Shown here: piece after piece, positions 48,370-57,596 of the stretch | How the letters are laid out: each line of letters opens with the position of its first letter | Numbering within the stretch: position 1 is the first letter of the stretch | Assembly (NCBI RefSeq): GCF_022230885.1 | Contig: NZ_JAKGCT010000001.1 | Span: forward strand, 294,053-358,052 | Length of the DNA: 64,000 bases | Reading direction: 5' to 3' | DNA from: Paenalcaligenes niemegkensis | Lineage (GTDB): Bacteria > Pseudomonadota > Gammaproteobacteria > Burkholderiales > Burkholderiaceae_B | Translations under genes and position numbers: made by a program | Notes under the pieces: generated by a model | The model's database searches: none | The model's input: the letters and a program-made list of their open reading frames with translations, nothing else | What the model was told of the DNA's origin: nothing

Positions 48370-49388
48370 GCTCTTTCATTCTTGTCACTGGCGGCACAGG
48401 CTACATAGGAAGCCATACTACTGTCGCGCTGCAGCAGGCCGGCCATCAAGTTCTCATCCTTGATAACTTAAGCAACAGCTCCGTCTCGGTACTTGATGCC
48501 ATTGCAGCCATCAGCGGCCAGCGGCCTGACTTTATTGAGGGTGACATACGCGACGCGACCGTGCTTGCCCGTGTTTTTTGCGACTACCGCATTGATGCCG
48601 TCATGCACTTTGCAGGCTTAAAAGCCGTAGGGGAGTCCGTACAGTTTCCCTTGCGTTATTACGACAATAATGTGCATGGCTCGTTGCAGTTGCTTAGCGC
48701 CATGCAGACAGCCAATGTACGCACTTTCATTTTCTCTTCGTCTGCCACGGTCTATGGCGATCCGCAATTCCTGCCGCTGACTGAAGACCATCCCTTATCA
48801 AGCACCAACCCCTACGGCCACAGCAAGCTGATGGTAGAAGAGATTCTGGCTAACCTCTACCAAAGTGAAGATTATTGGCGCATCGCCCGCCTCCGTTACT
48901 TCAACCCGGTGGGGGCACATAGCAGCGGCCTGATTGGGGAAGCTCCCCAGGGCATCCCCAATAACCTCATGCCCTTCGTTGCACAAGTGGCCACGGGCAC
49001 ACGCGAACATCTACAGGTATTCGGGAATGATTACGACACGCCCGATGGTACCGGCGTTCGCGACTACATTCATGTGCAAGACCTGGCAGATGGACACGTA
49101 GCGGCCCTTAAGCATTGCCTGAACAGCGCCTCAGAATTGCTGACCGTCAATCTGGGCACGGGTATAGGCTATTCGGTGCTTGAAATGGTTAAAGCTTTCG
49201 AGCGCACCAGCGACACCAGCATCGCCTACAAAATTGCACCCAGACGACCGGGCGACATCGCAGCCTGCTGGGCTGATACGTTATTAGCCGAACAAACACT
49301 AGGCTGGAAAGCCCAAAAAGGCATACAGGAAATGTGCGATGACGCATGGCGCTGGCAACGCCACTTTGCTTCTCGTGAGAAACCCTAA
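48366..49388 (+). CDS. galE: UDP-glucose 4-epimerase
   Basis: A 340-residue extended SDR enzyme interconverting UDP-glucose and UDP-galactose for surface polysaccharide synthesis. VTGGTGYIGSHTTVALQQAGH near residue 7 binds NAD. FSSSATVYGDP near 125 and NPYGHSKLMVE near 148 give the catalytic Ser, Tyr and Lys. C-terminal RRPGDIAACWAD is typical of GalE. Ends with a strong terminator. Confidence 0.95.
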   Translation: MSSFILVTGGTGYIGSHTTVALQQAGHQVLILDNLSNSSVSVLDAIAAISGQRPDFIEGDIRDATVLARVFCDYRIDAVMHFAGLKAVGESVQFPLRYYDNNVHGSLQLLSAMQTANVRTFIFSSSATVYGDPQFLPLTEDHPLSSTNPYGHSKLMVEEILANLYQSEDYWRIARLRYFNPVGAHSSGLIGEAPQGIPNNLMPFVAQVATGTREHLQVFGNDYDTPDGTGVRDYIHVQDLADGHVAALKHCLNSASELLTVNLGTGIGYSVLEMVKAFERTSDTSIAYKIAPRRPGDIAACWADTLLAEQTLGWKAQKGIQEMCDDAWRWQRHFASREKP

Positions 49389-49430
49389 GCTCGCAGCTGG
49401 CTATACTTGTTGCTGAAACCCAAGGAAGAA

Positions 49431-49478
49431 CCTCAACGCTCTAAGGCCAAGCTCCTTGGGTAGCGTTGAGGTTTTTTT
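49431..49478 (+). terminator. Strong terminator after galE
   Basis: CCTCAACGCT (49431-49440) pairs perfectly with AGCGTTGAGG (49462-49471), followed by seven T. The 21-base loop contains a smaller AAGG/CCTT stem. Confidence 0.92.
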
Positions 49479-49531
49479 ACTTTGACAAAAGCGTTTAACA
49501 GCTAAAGCGTGGTAGACGCGGTCGATGCCGG

Positions 49532-51130
49532 CTAAGGCAGCAGCCGGTCAAACGCATCGCTCAACATTTTATCTGCGTTTGCCAAACCCTCCCGCCTCTC
49601 CTCCAACCAGGCCTGCGACTGAGCCAGCTCGTTCTGGGACTTCTTAAGCATGCGCTCTACTTCTGCGGGCTGGGGGCCTCCAGTACCCAGCCGGGTCTCG
49701 ACCATCTTGCGTGCCGACAGCACATCACGGAATCGCTGCTCGGATATGGGTAAGTCCGAAACAGGCAAATCGTAATTGGCGAGCGCCTTTTTATACAGTT
49801 CGGCGGCAACATTATAGGAAAAGTCTCGGGGACGCAAACCGTCTGCACGTGCGCGGGAAACAACCAACGACGCAAAACTATGCCCAACCCGGAATGGGAT
49901 CGCATGGTCCTTCTGCAAAACCTCAGCCAGTTCCATTGAGGTTGTCCAATCGTCTTCCAGTTCCTCAAGCGATCTCTCGGGATCAACCTTCAGCGCTACC
50001 AACACCCGATTCGTATTGCGAATCATGTTTACAGCGTGGGCGACCACGCCCAGTTCGGCCCAGGGGTTCTTGTAGTCAGTCATGCCCGTACTGACATTAT
50101 GGGCGCGAATCGTTACGGTATGAGTCAATCCAACGACATTGGAAGCCGCTTCTCGCGCTCTCATGATCAGCCCCGGATTACGTTTCTGCGGCATAGCGCT
50201 GCTTGAATAGGTAGCACTTTCGTCCAGTAGCATCCATGGCCGTGTCTGGTGGTACTGAGTATGAACGTCATTCATGAAAGCGCCCAGCCGTATCGCACCC
50301 GAATTCAGAATCGCCATGGCTTCCAGAGACACATCAGAAGGGCTGACCTGGCCCGCATCCAAAGAATTCTCGATAACGCCGTCAAAGCCCAGCAACTCTG
50401 CCAGCCGTTCACGGTTCAGGGGCCAACTGGAGTTGGCCAGTACTGCTGTTCCCATCGCACTAAGATTCATCCTGGTATAAAGCCCGGCCATGCGTTGAGC
50501 ATCCCGTTCAAAAGAAGCATCATAGGCGAGCAAGTAATGAGCCAGGGAAATAGGCATGGCCTGCACCCCATTGGTGTAGGCAGGCATGACTGTATCCACA
50601 TGCTCTGATGCCAGTTGCTGCAGATTGGCACGCAAAACAGTCAGCACTTCAAAATAGTCCAGCATCTGATTGCGTAACTGAGCCATACGGAACGTTGCAT
50701 ACATATCCTGGCGGCTGCGCCCAGTATGCACCAGCGAGGCATCCGGCCCGATCGCCTCACTTATTATGCCTTCGATCTGCAACACGTCTGAAGGCCTCTT
50801 TCCTCCTTCCGCATCGGCCTGCCTGATCGTATGGTCCACTCCCTTGGCCAAGGTAAGCGCCGTGTCCTTCGTAATGATGCCCTCCTCCTGAAGCATCACA
50901 ATCGAGGCTTTGTTGATTTTATTAAGCCAATAAAACTGGTCTTCCTGCCTGTCATTTTCGCTTGTGGGCGGGCCGCTTGGAATGCCAGCAGATGTGCCAA
51001 TCTTGGCCGCAAGGGCATTACATTCGGCTGTCGTCTTGCAGCCCTGCTTAGACGGTGCCGCAGTCAGGGCTGCCATAGGCGACAGCAGCGCGGCCACCAC
51101 CGCCATGCGGATCAGTGTCGGGTGGGTCAT
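49532..51130 (-). CDS. Exported argininosuccinate-lyase-like enzyme (fumarase/aspartase superfamily)
   Basis: About 532 residues from ATG 51130, four bases after GGAGGAGAG. A clear Sec signal peptide (LIRMAVVAALLSPMAALTA, cleavage near 24) precedes a superfamily lyase core. LVHTGRSRQDMYATFRMAQLRNQ near 133-155 matches the argininosuccinate lyase TGRSRND region. The signature SSSAMPQKRNPG near 307-318 carries the catalytic Ser loop. In the T-H-x-Q region the family reads YTHLQ-AQP, but here it is YTNGVQAMP with Asn187 in place of His. A periplasmic location argues against arginine synthesis. A lyase acting on an N-substituted aspartate (as EDDS or iminodisuccinate lyases do) is one possibility. 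Substrate unproven. Confidence 0.85.
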   Translation of the reverse strand: MTHPTLIRMAVVAALLSPMAALTAAPSKQGCKTTAECNALAAKIGTSAGIPSGPPTSENDRQEDQFYWLNKINKASIVMLQEEGIITKDTALTLAKGVDHTIRQADAEGGKRPSDVLQIEGIISEAIGPDASLVHTGRSRQDMYATFRMAQLRNQMLDYFEVLTVLRANLQQLASEHVDTVMPAYTNGVQAMPISLAHYLLAYDASFERDAQRMAGLYTRMNLSAMGTAVLANSSWPLNRERLAELLGFDGVIENSLDAGQVSPSDVSLEAMAILNSGAIRLGAFMNDVHTQYHQTRPWMLLDESATYSSSAMPQKRNPGLIMRAREAASNVVGLTHTVTIRAHNVSTGMTDYKNPWAELGVVAHAVNMIRNTNRVLVALKVDPERSLEELEDDWTTSMELAEVLQKDHAIPFRVGHSFASLVVSRARADGLRPRDFSYNVAAELYKKALANYDLPVSDLPISEQRFRDVLSARKMVETRLGTGGPQPAEVERMLKKSQNELAQSQAWLEERREGLANADKMLSDAFDRLLP

Positions 51131-51349
51131 AAGTCTCTCCTCCGTTATAAGTAATGCGTGTAAAACGCAATAAATATAGTAGTGACTCACTTTCACACGA
51201 ACGATTGTGGAAATACGTCCTTGCGGAGTAATCCGATTTCCGCTAGAAGCCCACTACGGTTGTTTGCGCTATCGTAAACCCGTCTAACAAAAACAGCTTT
51301 TTTACTTATACTCATCAGGTCTTATCAAATAATAAATAAGGAATCACGG

Positions 51350-52288
51350 GTGTCGTTGATTGTTAAGTCGGGCACTGCCGCCTGCATCACGCAATGGCGT
51401 GAGTTGTTCGCACAACATTTACCTGAGCTGAAAGTACAGTGGTGGGACGATCCGGACATTATTCCGGACGAAATCCGATACGCCCTGGTGTGGGAACCCG
51501 AAGCAGGAAGGCTGGCAAGCTATAAAAACCTGGAAATAATATTTAGTAGCGGAGCCGGAATCGACCACTTACTGATCGATCCTTCGCTGCCTCCAGCCGT
51601 TCCCCTCGTGCGCATGGTCACCGAAGAAACCGGGCAGCGTATGGCTGAGTACGTGACTTGGGCGGTGCTTAGCCTGCATCTGCGCATCGATCAGGCCTTG
51701 CAGCAGCAAGAAAGAAAAGTCTGGCATACCTACGACATACCCCGCACCGCAGCCCAACGCCGGGTAGGAGTAATGGGTTTAGGAGGCTTAGGACAAAGCT
51801 GCGCCAAGATGCTGGCGAATGTGGGCTTTCAAGTCTCTGGCTGGTCCAGGGGCCGTAAAAAGGTAGGGCAAGTCGCGTCCTATGCCGGCAAAGACGAACT
51901 CGCCCCCTTCTTAAGCTGCTGCGATATCCTGATCTGCCTATTGCCCAGCACACCGGAAACGGCCGGCATTTTAAATGAAGAGACGCTTAACCTGCTTCCA
52001 GAAGGCGCGGGAATTATCAATGCAGGACGTGGCGACCACATTATTGATCAGGCTTTACTCGACGCGCTAGATAAGGGGCACGTCGGCGCCGCAATTCTTG
52101 ACGTCTTTAGCGAAGAACCCCTGAGCAGCTACTCGCCATACTGGAATCACCCCAAGGTTATCGTTACCCCGCATATTGCCGCCAACCCCTCCAGAGCGGC
52201 CAGAGTCAGCTATGTGGCCGATAGCATCACGCGTCATCGACGTGGGGAATCGCTGCCCAATCAGTACGATCTGAAGCGCGGCTACTGA
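51350..52288 (+). CDS. D-2-hydroxyacid dehydrogenase (GhrA-like)
   Basis: A 312-residue NAD(P)-dependent dehydrogenase starting at GTG 51350 with AAGGAA upstream. Rossmann motif GVMGLGGLGQSCAKML near residue 140. Catalytic residues fall in INAGRGDHI (Arg), DVFSEEPL (Glu) and VTPHIAANPSRA (His), resembling glyoxylate/hydroxypyruvate reductase A. It reduces a 2-keto acid to a D-2-hydroxyacid. Divergent from the exported lyase and convergent with the DadA-like gene, so it belongs to the same island. Confidence 0.88.
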   Translation: MSLIVKSGTAACITQWRELFAQHLPELKVQWWDDPDIIPDEIRYALVWEPEAGRLASYKNLEIIFSSGAGIDHLLIDPSLPPAVPLVRMVTEETGQRMAEYVTWAVLSLHLRIDQALQQQERKVWHTYDIPRTAAQRRVGVMGLGGLGQSCAKMLANVGFQVSGWSRGRKKVGQVASYAGKDELAPFLSCCDILICLLPSTPETAGILNEETLNLLPEGAGIINAGRGDHIIDQALLDALDKGHVGAAILDVFSEEPLSSYSPYWNHPKVIVTPHIAANPSRAARVSYVADSITRHRRGESLPNQYDLKRGY

Positions 52289-52314
52289 CCGTCAACAGCC
52301 CACTACCCTAAGGG

Positions 52315-53643
52315 CTACATCATTCCCGGTTTACCCAAATCGCTACCGTCGAAAAACCGGCTGTAGCGAAACGCGGTGGCGTCCACAATAGGGCGGTCAC
52401 CTGCAACCAGGTCAGCGGTCAGCTGACCGGCCGCAAGGCCGATGCCAAAGCCGTGTCCGCTATAGCCTGTGGATAAATAGAAGCCAGGGCAACTTTGTAT
52501 TTCATCAATCACCGGAATAGCATCCGGGGTGTTATCGATGAACCCGCCCCAAGACTCGATAACACGCACTCCAGCCAAAGCCGGCACGTACCTTGCGAGT
52601 GTCTCTTCAGCTTCCCGAACAAGGCTAAGATCAGGCGCAGGATTCAAAACACGGACTTCTTCGAATGGACTGACTTGCTGTGCGGACCACTGCCTGAAAG
52701 CTTCGGGTCCGCGGAAAAAAGATTTGCCAGCACGAATTTTTACGCCTTCCTTGCGAGCTTTATAGGTAGGCCAGAAAGCCCTGGCGTATTTCATCCCCTG
52801 GGGGCTAAGCTCCACTCGCCCCCGTCCGGCCAGTCCCAGCGTATAGCCGCCATCCAGACGACGCCGTATTGTCAGGCCAGGCAACGATAAACCGCCGCTG
52901 ATGACCTCAGGTGCGACCTCAGTGCGCATAGAGGTGCTGTAGACACCTGCTTGAGGTAATGCAAGACCGTGATGCCGCGCAAACATGGCAGACCACGCCC
53001 CCGCAGCACATACGACCGCATTGGTCTGTATCGAGCCCCGCTCTGTGACGACTCCTGATACCCTGCCTGCAGATCGCTCCAGACCCCGGGCTGCACAGTT
53101 CTGCAAAATAATCAGGCCCTGCTCTTGCGCAAGCAACGCCAGTGTGGGCACCGCAATGCCGGGTTCCGCCCGCCCATCGCTTGAGCTGGTGCACCCGCCC
53201 AGCCACTGGCCTTCGGCGGGCAAGGCCATCGCCTTGGCCTCGACAGAGCTCAGCATTCGGCTGTCAACATCATAGCCGCGGGCCATTTGATTCCAGCTTT
53301 CCCAGGCAGCCATATCGGCAGGTCTATCCGAGACATAGGTGATTCCTGTGCGCCTAAAACCCATGTCCCGTCCTGTATCCAGCTGAATTTGCTCCCACTG
53401 ATCCAGACTGGCTTTAATAAGCGGGAGTTCCCGTTCATCCCGATTCTGCTTCCTGCACCAGCCCCAGTTCCGGCTGGACTGCTCTGCAGCGACTCTTCCT
53501 TTTTCCACCACCACGACCGATAAACCTTTTTTTATCAAGCCATACGCCGTTGCAATACCAATAATTCCACCGCCTATAACTACTACATCAGCCCGAGCGG
53601 GAACCTTCTCGCTACTTGGTACCGACAACACATCTAAAGACAT
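52315..53643 (-). CDS. FAD-dependent amino-acid/amine oxidoreductase (DadA/DAO family)
   Basis: A 442-residue flavoenzyme. The dinucleotide-binding loop VVVIGGGIIGIATAYGLIKKG lies near residue 20, followed by SSRNWGWCRKQNRDERELPL, a segment seen in a subgroup that occurs beside peptide ABC transporters. FIDNTPDAIPVIDEI and STGYSGHGFGIGLAAGQL near 410 bind FAD. It probably oxidises a secondary amine or D-amino acid to an imino/keto acid. It is the last gene of the dpp-type operon, 36 bases after the dppF-like gene. Confidence 0.87.
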   Translation of the reverse strand: MSLDVLSVPSSEKVPARADVVVIGGGIIGIATAYGLIKKGLSVVVVEKGRVAAEQSSRNWGWCRKQNRDERELPLIKASLDQWEQIQLDTGRDMGFRRTGITYVSDRPADMAAWESWNQMARGYDVDSRMLSSVEAKAMALPAEGQWLGGCTSSSDGRAEPGIAVPTLALLAQEQGLIILQNCAARGLERSAGRVSGVVTERGSIQTNAVVCAAGAWSAMFARHHGLALPQAGVYSTSMRTEVAPEVISGGLSLPGLTIRRRLDGGYTLGLAGRGRVELSPQGMKYARAFWPTYKARKEGVKIRAGKSFFRGPEAFRQWSAQQVSPFEEVRVLNPAPDLSLVREAEETLARYVPALAGVRVIESWGGFIDNTPDAIPVIDEIQSCPGFYLSTGYSGHGFGIGLAAGQLTADLVAGDRPIVDATAFRYSRFFDGSDLGKPGMM

Positions 53644-53679
53644 GACCTTCTCCCTCTGGAGAGTAACAACAATTGAACG

Positions 53680-54684
53680 CTAAAATGCGGCTCTTAAATT
53701 CAGATCATCGCGTATGCAAGCTTTGAAGTGCCCCGGCGCCTGCTCTTCCAGAATTGGCGCATGCTCGGCGCACCGATCAATGGCGTACCGGCAGCGCGAC
53801 CTGAACGTACAGCCAGAGGGTGGATTGATTGGGCTGGGTATGTCGCCCTCCAACATAATCCGGGCACGCCTTTTGATCGTAGGATCTGGCACAGGCACCG
53901 ACGACAGCAAGGCTTCGGTATAAGGGTGCTGGGGATGCATGAACAACTGCCTGGTAGGGGCAATCTCAACGATCCGTCCTAAATACATGACCGCTACACG
54001 ATCAGAAATATGGCCCACCACGGACAAGTCGTGAGCAATAAACAGCACGGTTAGCCCCAGGGCCTGCTTGAGCTCTAGCAGCAGATTCACCACTTGCGCC
54101 TGAATGGAGACATCCAGGGCCGAAACTGGTTCATCGGCGATCAACAGATCGGGTTTACAGATCAAGGCACGGGCAATGCCTACACGCTGACGCTGCCCGC
54201 CGGAAAACTCATGCGCATAGCGCTGAGCCATCTCCGGCCGAATTCCAACGATTTCCAGTATGTCGTGCACCTGCTGCCGGCGATCCGCATCACTGGAACC
54301 AAGTCCATGTATTTTTAACGGCGCTCCTACAATCTGCTCTACAGTATGCTTAGGGTTTAACGAAGCATAAGGATCTTGAAACACCATTTGCATACGCTGT
54401 CGAACCGGACGCATCGCCCGCCTGGACAGCTTACTGATATCGCGGCCCTCGAAATGAATAGAACCCTGGGTTGGCTCAACCAGTTTCAACAACGTTCTGC
54501 CCACCGTCGTTTTCCCGGAACCGGACTCGCCTACCAGCCCCAGCACCTCTTTTTTATGCAGACTAAAAGAAACGTTATCCACAGCCTTCAACGACTTTTC
54601 AGTCCTGCCCAAAACATCACGCTGCAAAACAAACTCTTTGCTGAGTCCTTCGACCTCCAGCAACACCTCAGTATCCTGATACAT
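53680..54684 (-). CDS. Dipeptide/oligopeptide ABC importer ATP-binding protein (DppF/OppF-type)
   Basis: A 334-residue ATPase. Walker A GESGSGKTTVG near residue 55, signature FSGGQRQRVGIARAL near 165 and Walker B LLIADEPVSALD near 185 are intact. The C-terminal oligopeptide-type domain has Cys residues in PPSGCTFRSRCRYAIDRCAEHAP near 290-315, which in relatives bind a 4Fe-4S cluster. It partners the dppD-like protein to drive import through the two permeases. Confidence 0.92.
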   Translation of the reverse strand: MYQDTEVLLEVEGLSKEFVLQRDVLGRTEKSLKAVDNVSFSLHKKEVLGLVGESGSGKTTVGRTLLKLVEPTQGSIHFEGRDISKLSRRAMRPVRQRMQMVFQDPYASLNPKHTVEQIVGAPLKIHGLGSSDADRRQQVHDILEIVGIRPEMAQRYAHEFSGGQRQRVGIARALICKPDLLIADEPVSALDVSIQAQVVNLLLELKQALGLTVLFIAHDLSVVGHISDRVAVMYLGRIVEIAPTRQLFMHPQHPYTEALLSSVPVPDPTIKRRARIMLEGDIPSPINPPSGCTFRSRCRYAIDRCAEHAPILEEQAPGHFKACIRDDLNLRAAF

Positions 54685-54687
54685 CCA

Positions 54688-55745
54688 TCACTCCCAAGAT
54701 AGTTCACGCCAACGCGCGCAGCGCACTGAGTGTTGTTCGCCAATTGCTTCCAGCGGTGGGACCTTCGTCGTACAGACCGGATCCCGGCTATAGTCGCAGC
54801 GCTCGGAAAAGCTGCAGCCTGCAGGCAGATTAAAGGGACTGGGCACGTTTCCCCGGATAGCTGGCAGTGGCTTTTGATGTCCATCAAAAACACTCAGCTT
54901 TGGCACCGACTTTAATAGACCCACGGTATAGGGCATGCGTGGTTTTTTAAAAGAGTTACCACATCCGCTTTTTCTACAATGCGACCGCTATACATCACCA
55001 TGACCCTGTCAGCGACCTCGGCCACTACCCCTAAATTATGGGTAATGAACAGCATCGCCATATTGGTCTTAGCCTGCAGCTCCTGCAACAGCTCCAGGAT
55101 TTGCGCCTGAATCGTGACGTCCAGGGCCGTGGTAGGCTCGTCAGCAATAAGCAAGGCGGGGTCACCTGAGAGCGCCATGGCAATCATTGCTCGCTGGCGC
55201 ATGCCGCCCGAAAGCTCGTGCGGGTAGTTTGCCAGCCGGTGCAAAGGATCGGTAATGCCTACGAGCTCTAATAGCTCTGCAGCACGATCCGCCGCCGCCT
55301 TTTTACTCAAGCCATGCCGCAGACGCACACCTTCTGAGATTTGATTGCCAATGGTATGTAGAGGATTGAAGGATGTCATTGGCTCTTGAAACACCATCGA
55401 CACTACGCCACCACGCAAGGCCCTCATCTGTCGTTCTGAAGCGCTGACCGCTTCGTAGCTGTCTCCATTAGCGTCCCGCAAATGGACTTCGCCAGATAGC
55501 ACGGCTCGAGGGGCTGGTGGCGTCAGGCGCATGATGGCCAGACTCGTTACGCTCTTTCCGGAGCCCGACTCGCCCACCAAGGCAACGGTTTCCCCTTGAT
55601 TGATCGTAAAAGAAACGTCGTTTACCGCTGTAACCATGCCGTTTGGCGTACGAAACTTTACGCTCAAGTTTCGCACATCCAGAATCGGAGTGAGCTCTTT
55701 CTGTCCATCTGTCGCATGCTGCATATCAGTCGTTAACGTAGACAT
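54688..55745 (-). CDS. Dipeptide/oligopeptide ABC importer ATP-binding protein (DppD/OppD-type), frameshifted
   Basis: The first part (55745 to about 54950) holds Walker [12 protein letters not shown], signature [15 protein letters not shown] and Walker [13 protein letters not shown]. The frame breaks at a six-T run (54943-54948). One extra base gives [22 protein letters not shown], continuing to the C-terminal Cys-containing oligopeptide domain ([18 protein letters not shown]) and the stop at 54688. Repaired length is about 352 residues, normal for the family. Start overlaps the dppC-like stop. Probable sequencing undercall. Confidence 0.88.
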
Positions 55746-56644
55746 TAGGCCTCCGCCCTGGGATCCAGCGCATCACGCAGGCCATCACCAATAAAGTTAA
55801 TACTCGTCACTGCCAGGGTGATCATCAAACCAGGCAAAATTGCCAGCCAGGGGCCACTCTGCAGATACGATTGTGCTCCGCCCAGCATATTGCCCCAGCT
55901 TGGCGTTGGCGGTTGAATTCCATAGCCTAAAAAGCTGATATAGGATTCCATTAAAATCGCGGTGGCCACATTCAATGTGGCCGCGACCACAATGGGCGCG
56001 ACAGCATTGGGTAGCAGCTCTCTGAACATAATCCGTGCATCGCTTGCGCCCAGCGCCAAAGCTGCAATCGTAAAGTCGCGTTCTTTTAGTGAACGAATTT
56101 GCGCTTCGACGATACGGGCCACTTCCATCCAGCCCGTAGCAGCTAGCAATAAGATGATGGTGAAGACGTCTGGCTTAATAAACGCCGATAAGGCCAGCAA
56201 CAGGAAAATGGTAGGAAAACAAAGTACGGCATCCACAAAACGCATTAGCGTTGCACCAATAACACCACCGTAGTAGCCGGCAATCACGCCTATGGTTACT
56301 CCGATCAGCATACTCAGTATCATCGAGCCAAAACCAACCGCCAACGAGATCCGTCCCGCCGACAGGAGCCGGGCCAACATGTCTCGTCCTAGCTGGTCTG
56401 TCCCTAAGATGTACTCACTTTGAAAAGGTGGAGTAAACCGGGCAAGAATATTGATGGACATATCATCATGCGTCAGCAAATACGGCCCAAAAGCACAGCC
56501 TAGCACCAGCAGTGTGATGACAAGCACACCGAACATGGCCAGGCGGTGCCGTAAAAATCGGCTCCAGCCCGAGTTCGATTTACGCGGAGCATCAGCGCTC
56601 AGAACAGCCGGATCCACCACGGCAGAAACATTGACGCCACTCAT
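55745..56644 (-). CDS. Dipeptide-type ABC importer permease (DppC-like)
   Basis: A 299-residue membrane protein with about six helices. An N-terminal OppC-type segment (RHRLAMFGVLVITLLVLGCAFGPYL) and FTPPFQSEYILGTDQLGRDMLARLLSAGRISL are typical. The coupling motif is in ALALGASDARIMFRELLPNAVAPIVV near residue 195. It forms the channel with the DppB-like protein. The start overlaps the dppB-like stop by four bases. Confidence 0.92.
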   Translation of the reverse strand: MSGVNVSAVVDPAVLSADAPRKSNSGWSRFLRHRLAMFGVLVITLLVLGCAFGPYLLTHDDMSINILARFTPPFQSEYILGTDQLGRDMLARLLSAGRISLAVGFGSMILSMLIGVTIGVIAGYYGGVIGATLMRFVDAVLCFPTIFLLLALSAFIKPDVFTIILLLAATGWMEVARIVEAQIRSLKERDFTIAALALGASDARIMFRELLPNAVAPIVVAATLNVATAILMESYISFLGYGIQPPTPSWGNMLGGAQSYLQSGPWLAILPGLMITLAVTSINFIGDGLRDALDPRAEA

Positions 56645-57594
56645 CCGTTCATCCTTATACGCGGGTCGACCAAGCTATACGAAATATCAGCCAGCAAGCT
56701 GCCGATCAGCACTAATATGGCAGTGAACATAAGAATGCCCATCACCGTCGGGTAATCTCTGTAGCTAATGGAATCTAAAAAGAGACGCCCCATTCCCGGC
56801 CAGGCGAAGACGGTTTCTGTGACCAGGGCTCCGCTTAACAGTGTAGGAAGCTGTAATCCAGCAATCGTTATCATGGGAAGCATGGCGTTACGCAAAATAT
56901 GTGTAAACAAAATTCGTCGGTCAGATAGCCCTTTGGACTTAGCGGTACGCACAAAGTCTTGATGCAGTACGTCAAGCATGGACGAACGCATATAACGGCT
57001 CCAGGTAGCGGTGCTTACCAGCGCCAGGACAATCGACGGAGCAATCAGATGATGCAGATGATTCAGGAACGACCCATCGCCCGCGGTGAAACGGTTCCCT
57101 GAGGGCAGCCACTGCAACTCGACTGAAAAGATATAAATCACAACCAGTCCAAACCAAAAGGTAGGAATGGAAATTGCGATCATGGATCCTATCGTAGATA
57201 GCGAATCGAAAAATGAGTTACGTTTGACAGCACCCATCACTCCAATCCAGCCGCCCAACAAAACAGCCAGAACAGTGGCGGAAAACATCAGCTCGAAAGT
57301 AGCCCCTACATGAGTCGCAATAATCTGCAGCACAGGTTTCTGATCTCGATATGAATTCCCCCAGTCGCCCTGCAGCATTCGCCATAGCCACTCGGCATAC
57401 TGAATCAACATGGGTCGGTCAAGCCCCAGCTGCGCTTCGATTCTGGCCATATCGGCAAGAGTCAGATCGCTGGACAACGCATATTGAGACATAGGCCCGC
57501 CGGGGGCCAAATGCAAAATAGAGAAGCCGATCATAGTGACCAAAAGTAATATTATGATCGCTAAGAACAGCCTCCTTGCGAGGTAAATCGCCAT
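56641..57594 (-). CDS. Dipeptide-type ABC importer permease (DppB-like)
   Basis: A 317-residue membrane protein. MAIYLARRLFLAIIILLLVTMIGFSILHLAPGGP is the standard DppB start. TWSRYMRSSMLDVLHQDFVRTAKSKGLSDRRILFTHILRNAMLPMITI near 200-245 holds the EAA-type loop that contacts the ATPase. Two bases separate it from the binding-protein gene. Confidence 0.93.
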   Translation of the reverse strand: MAIYLARRLFLAIIILLLVTMIGFSILHLAPGGPMSQYALSSDLTLADMARIEAQLGLDRPMLIQYAEWLWRMLQGDWGNSYRDQKPVLQIIATHVGATFELMFSATVLAVLLGGWIGVMGAVKRNSFFDSLSTIGSMIAISIPTFWFGLVVIYIFSVELQWLPSGNRFTAGDGSFLNHLHHLIAPSIVLALVSTATWSRYMRSSMLDVLHQDFVRTAKSKGLSDRRILFTHILRNAMLPMITIAGLQLPTLLSGALVTETVFAWPGMGRLFLDSISYRDYPTVMGILMFTAILVLIGSLLADISYSLVDPRIRMNG

Positions 57595-57596
57595 AA

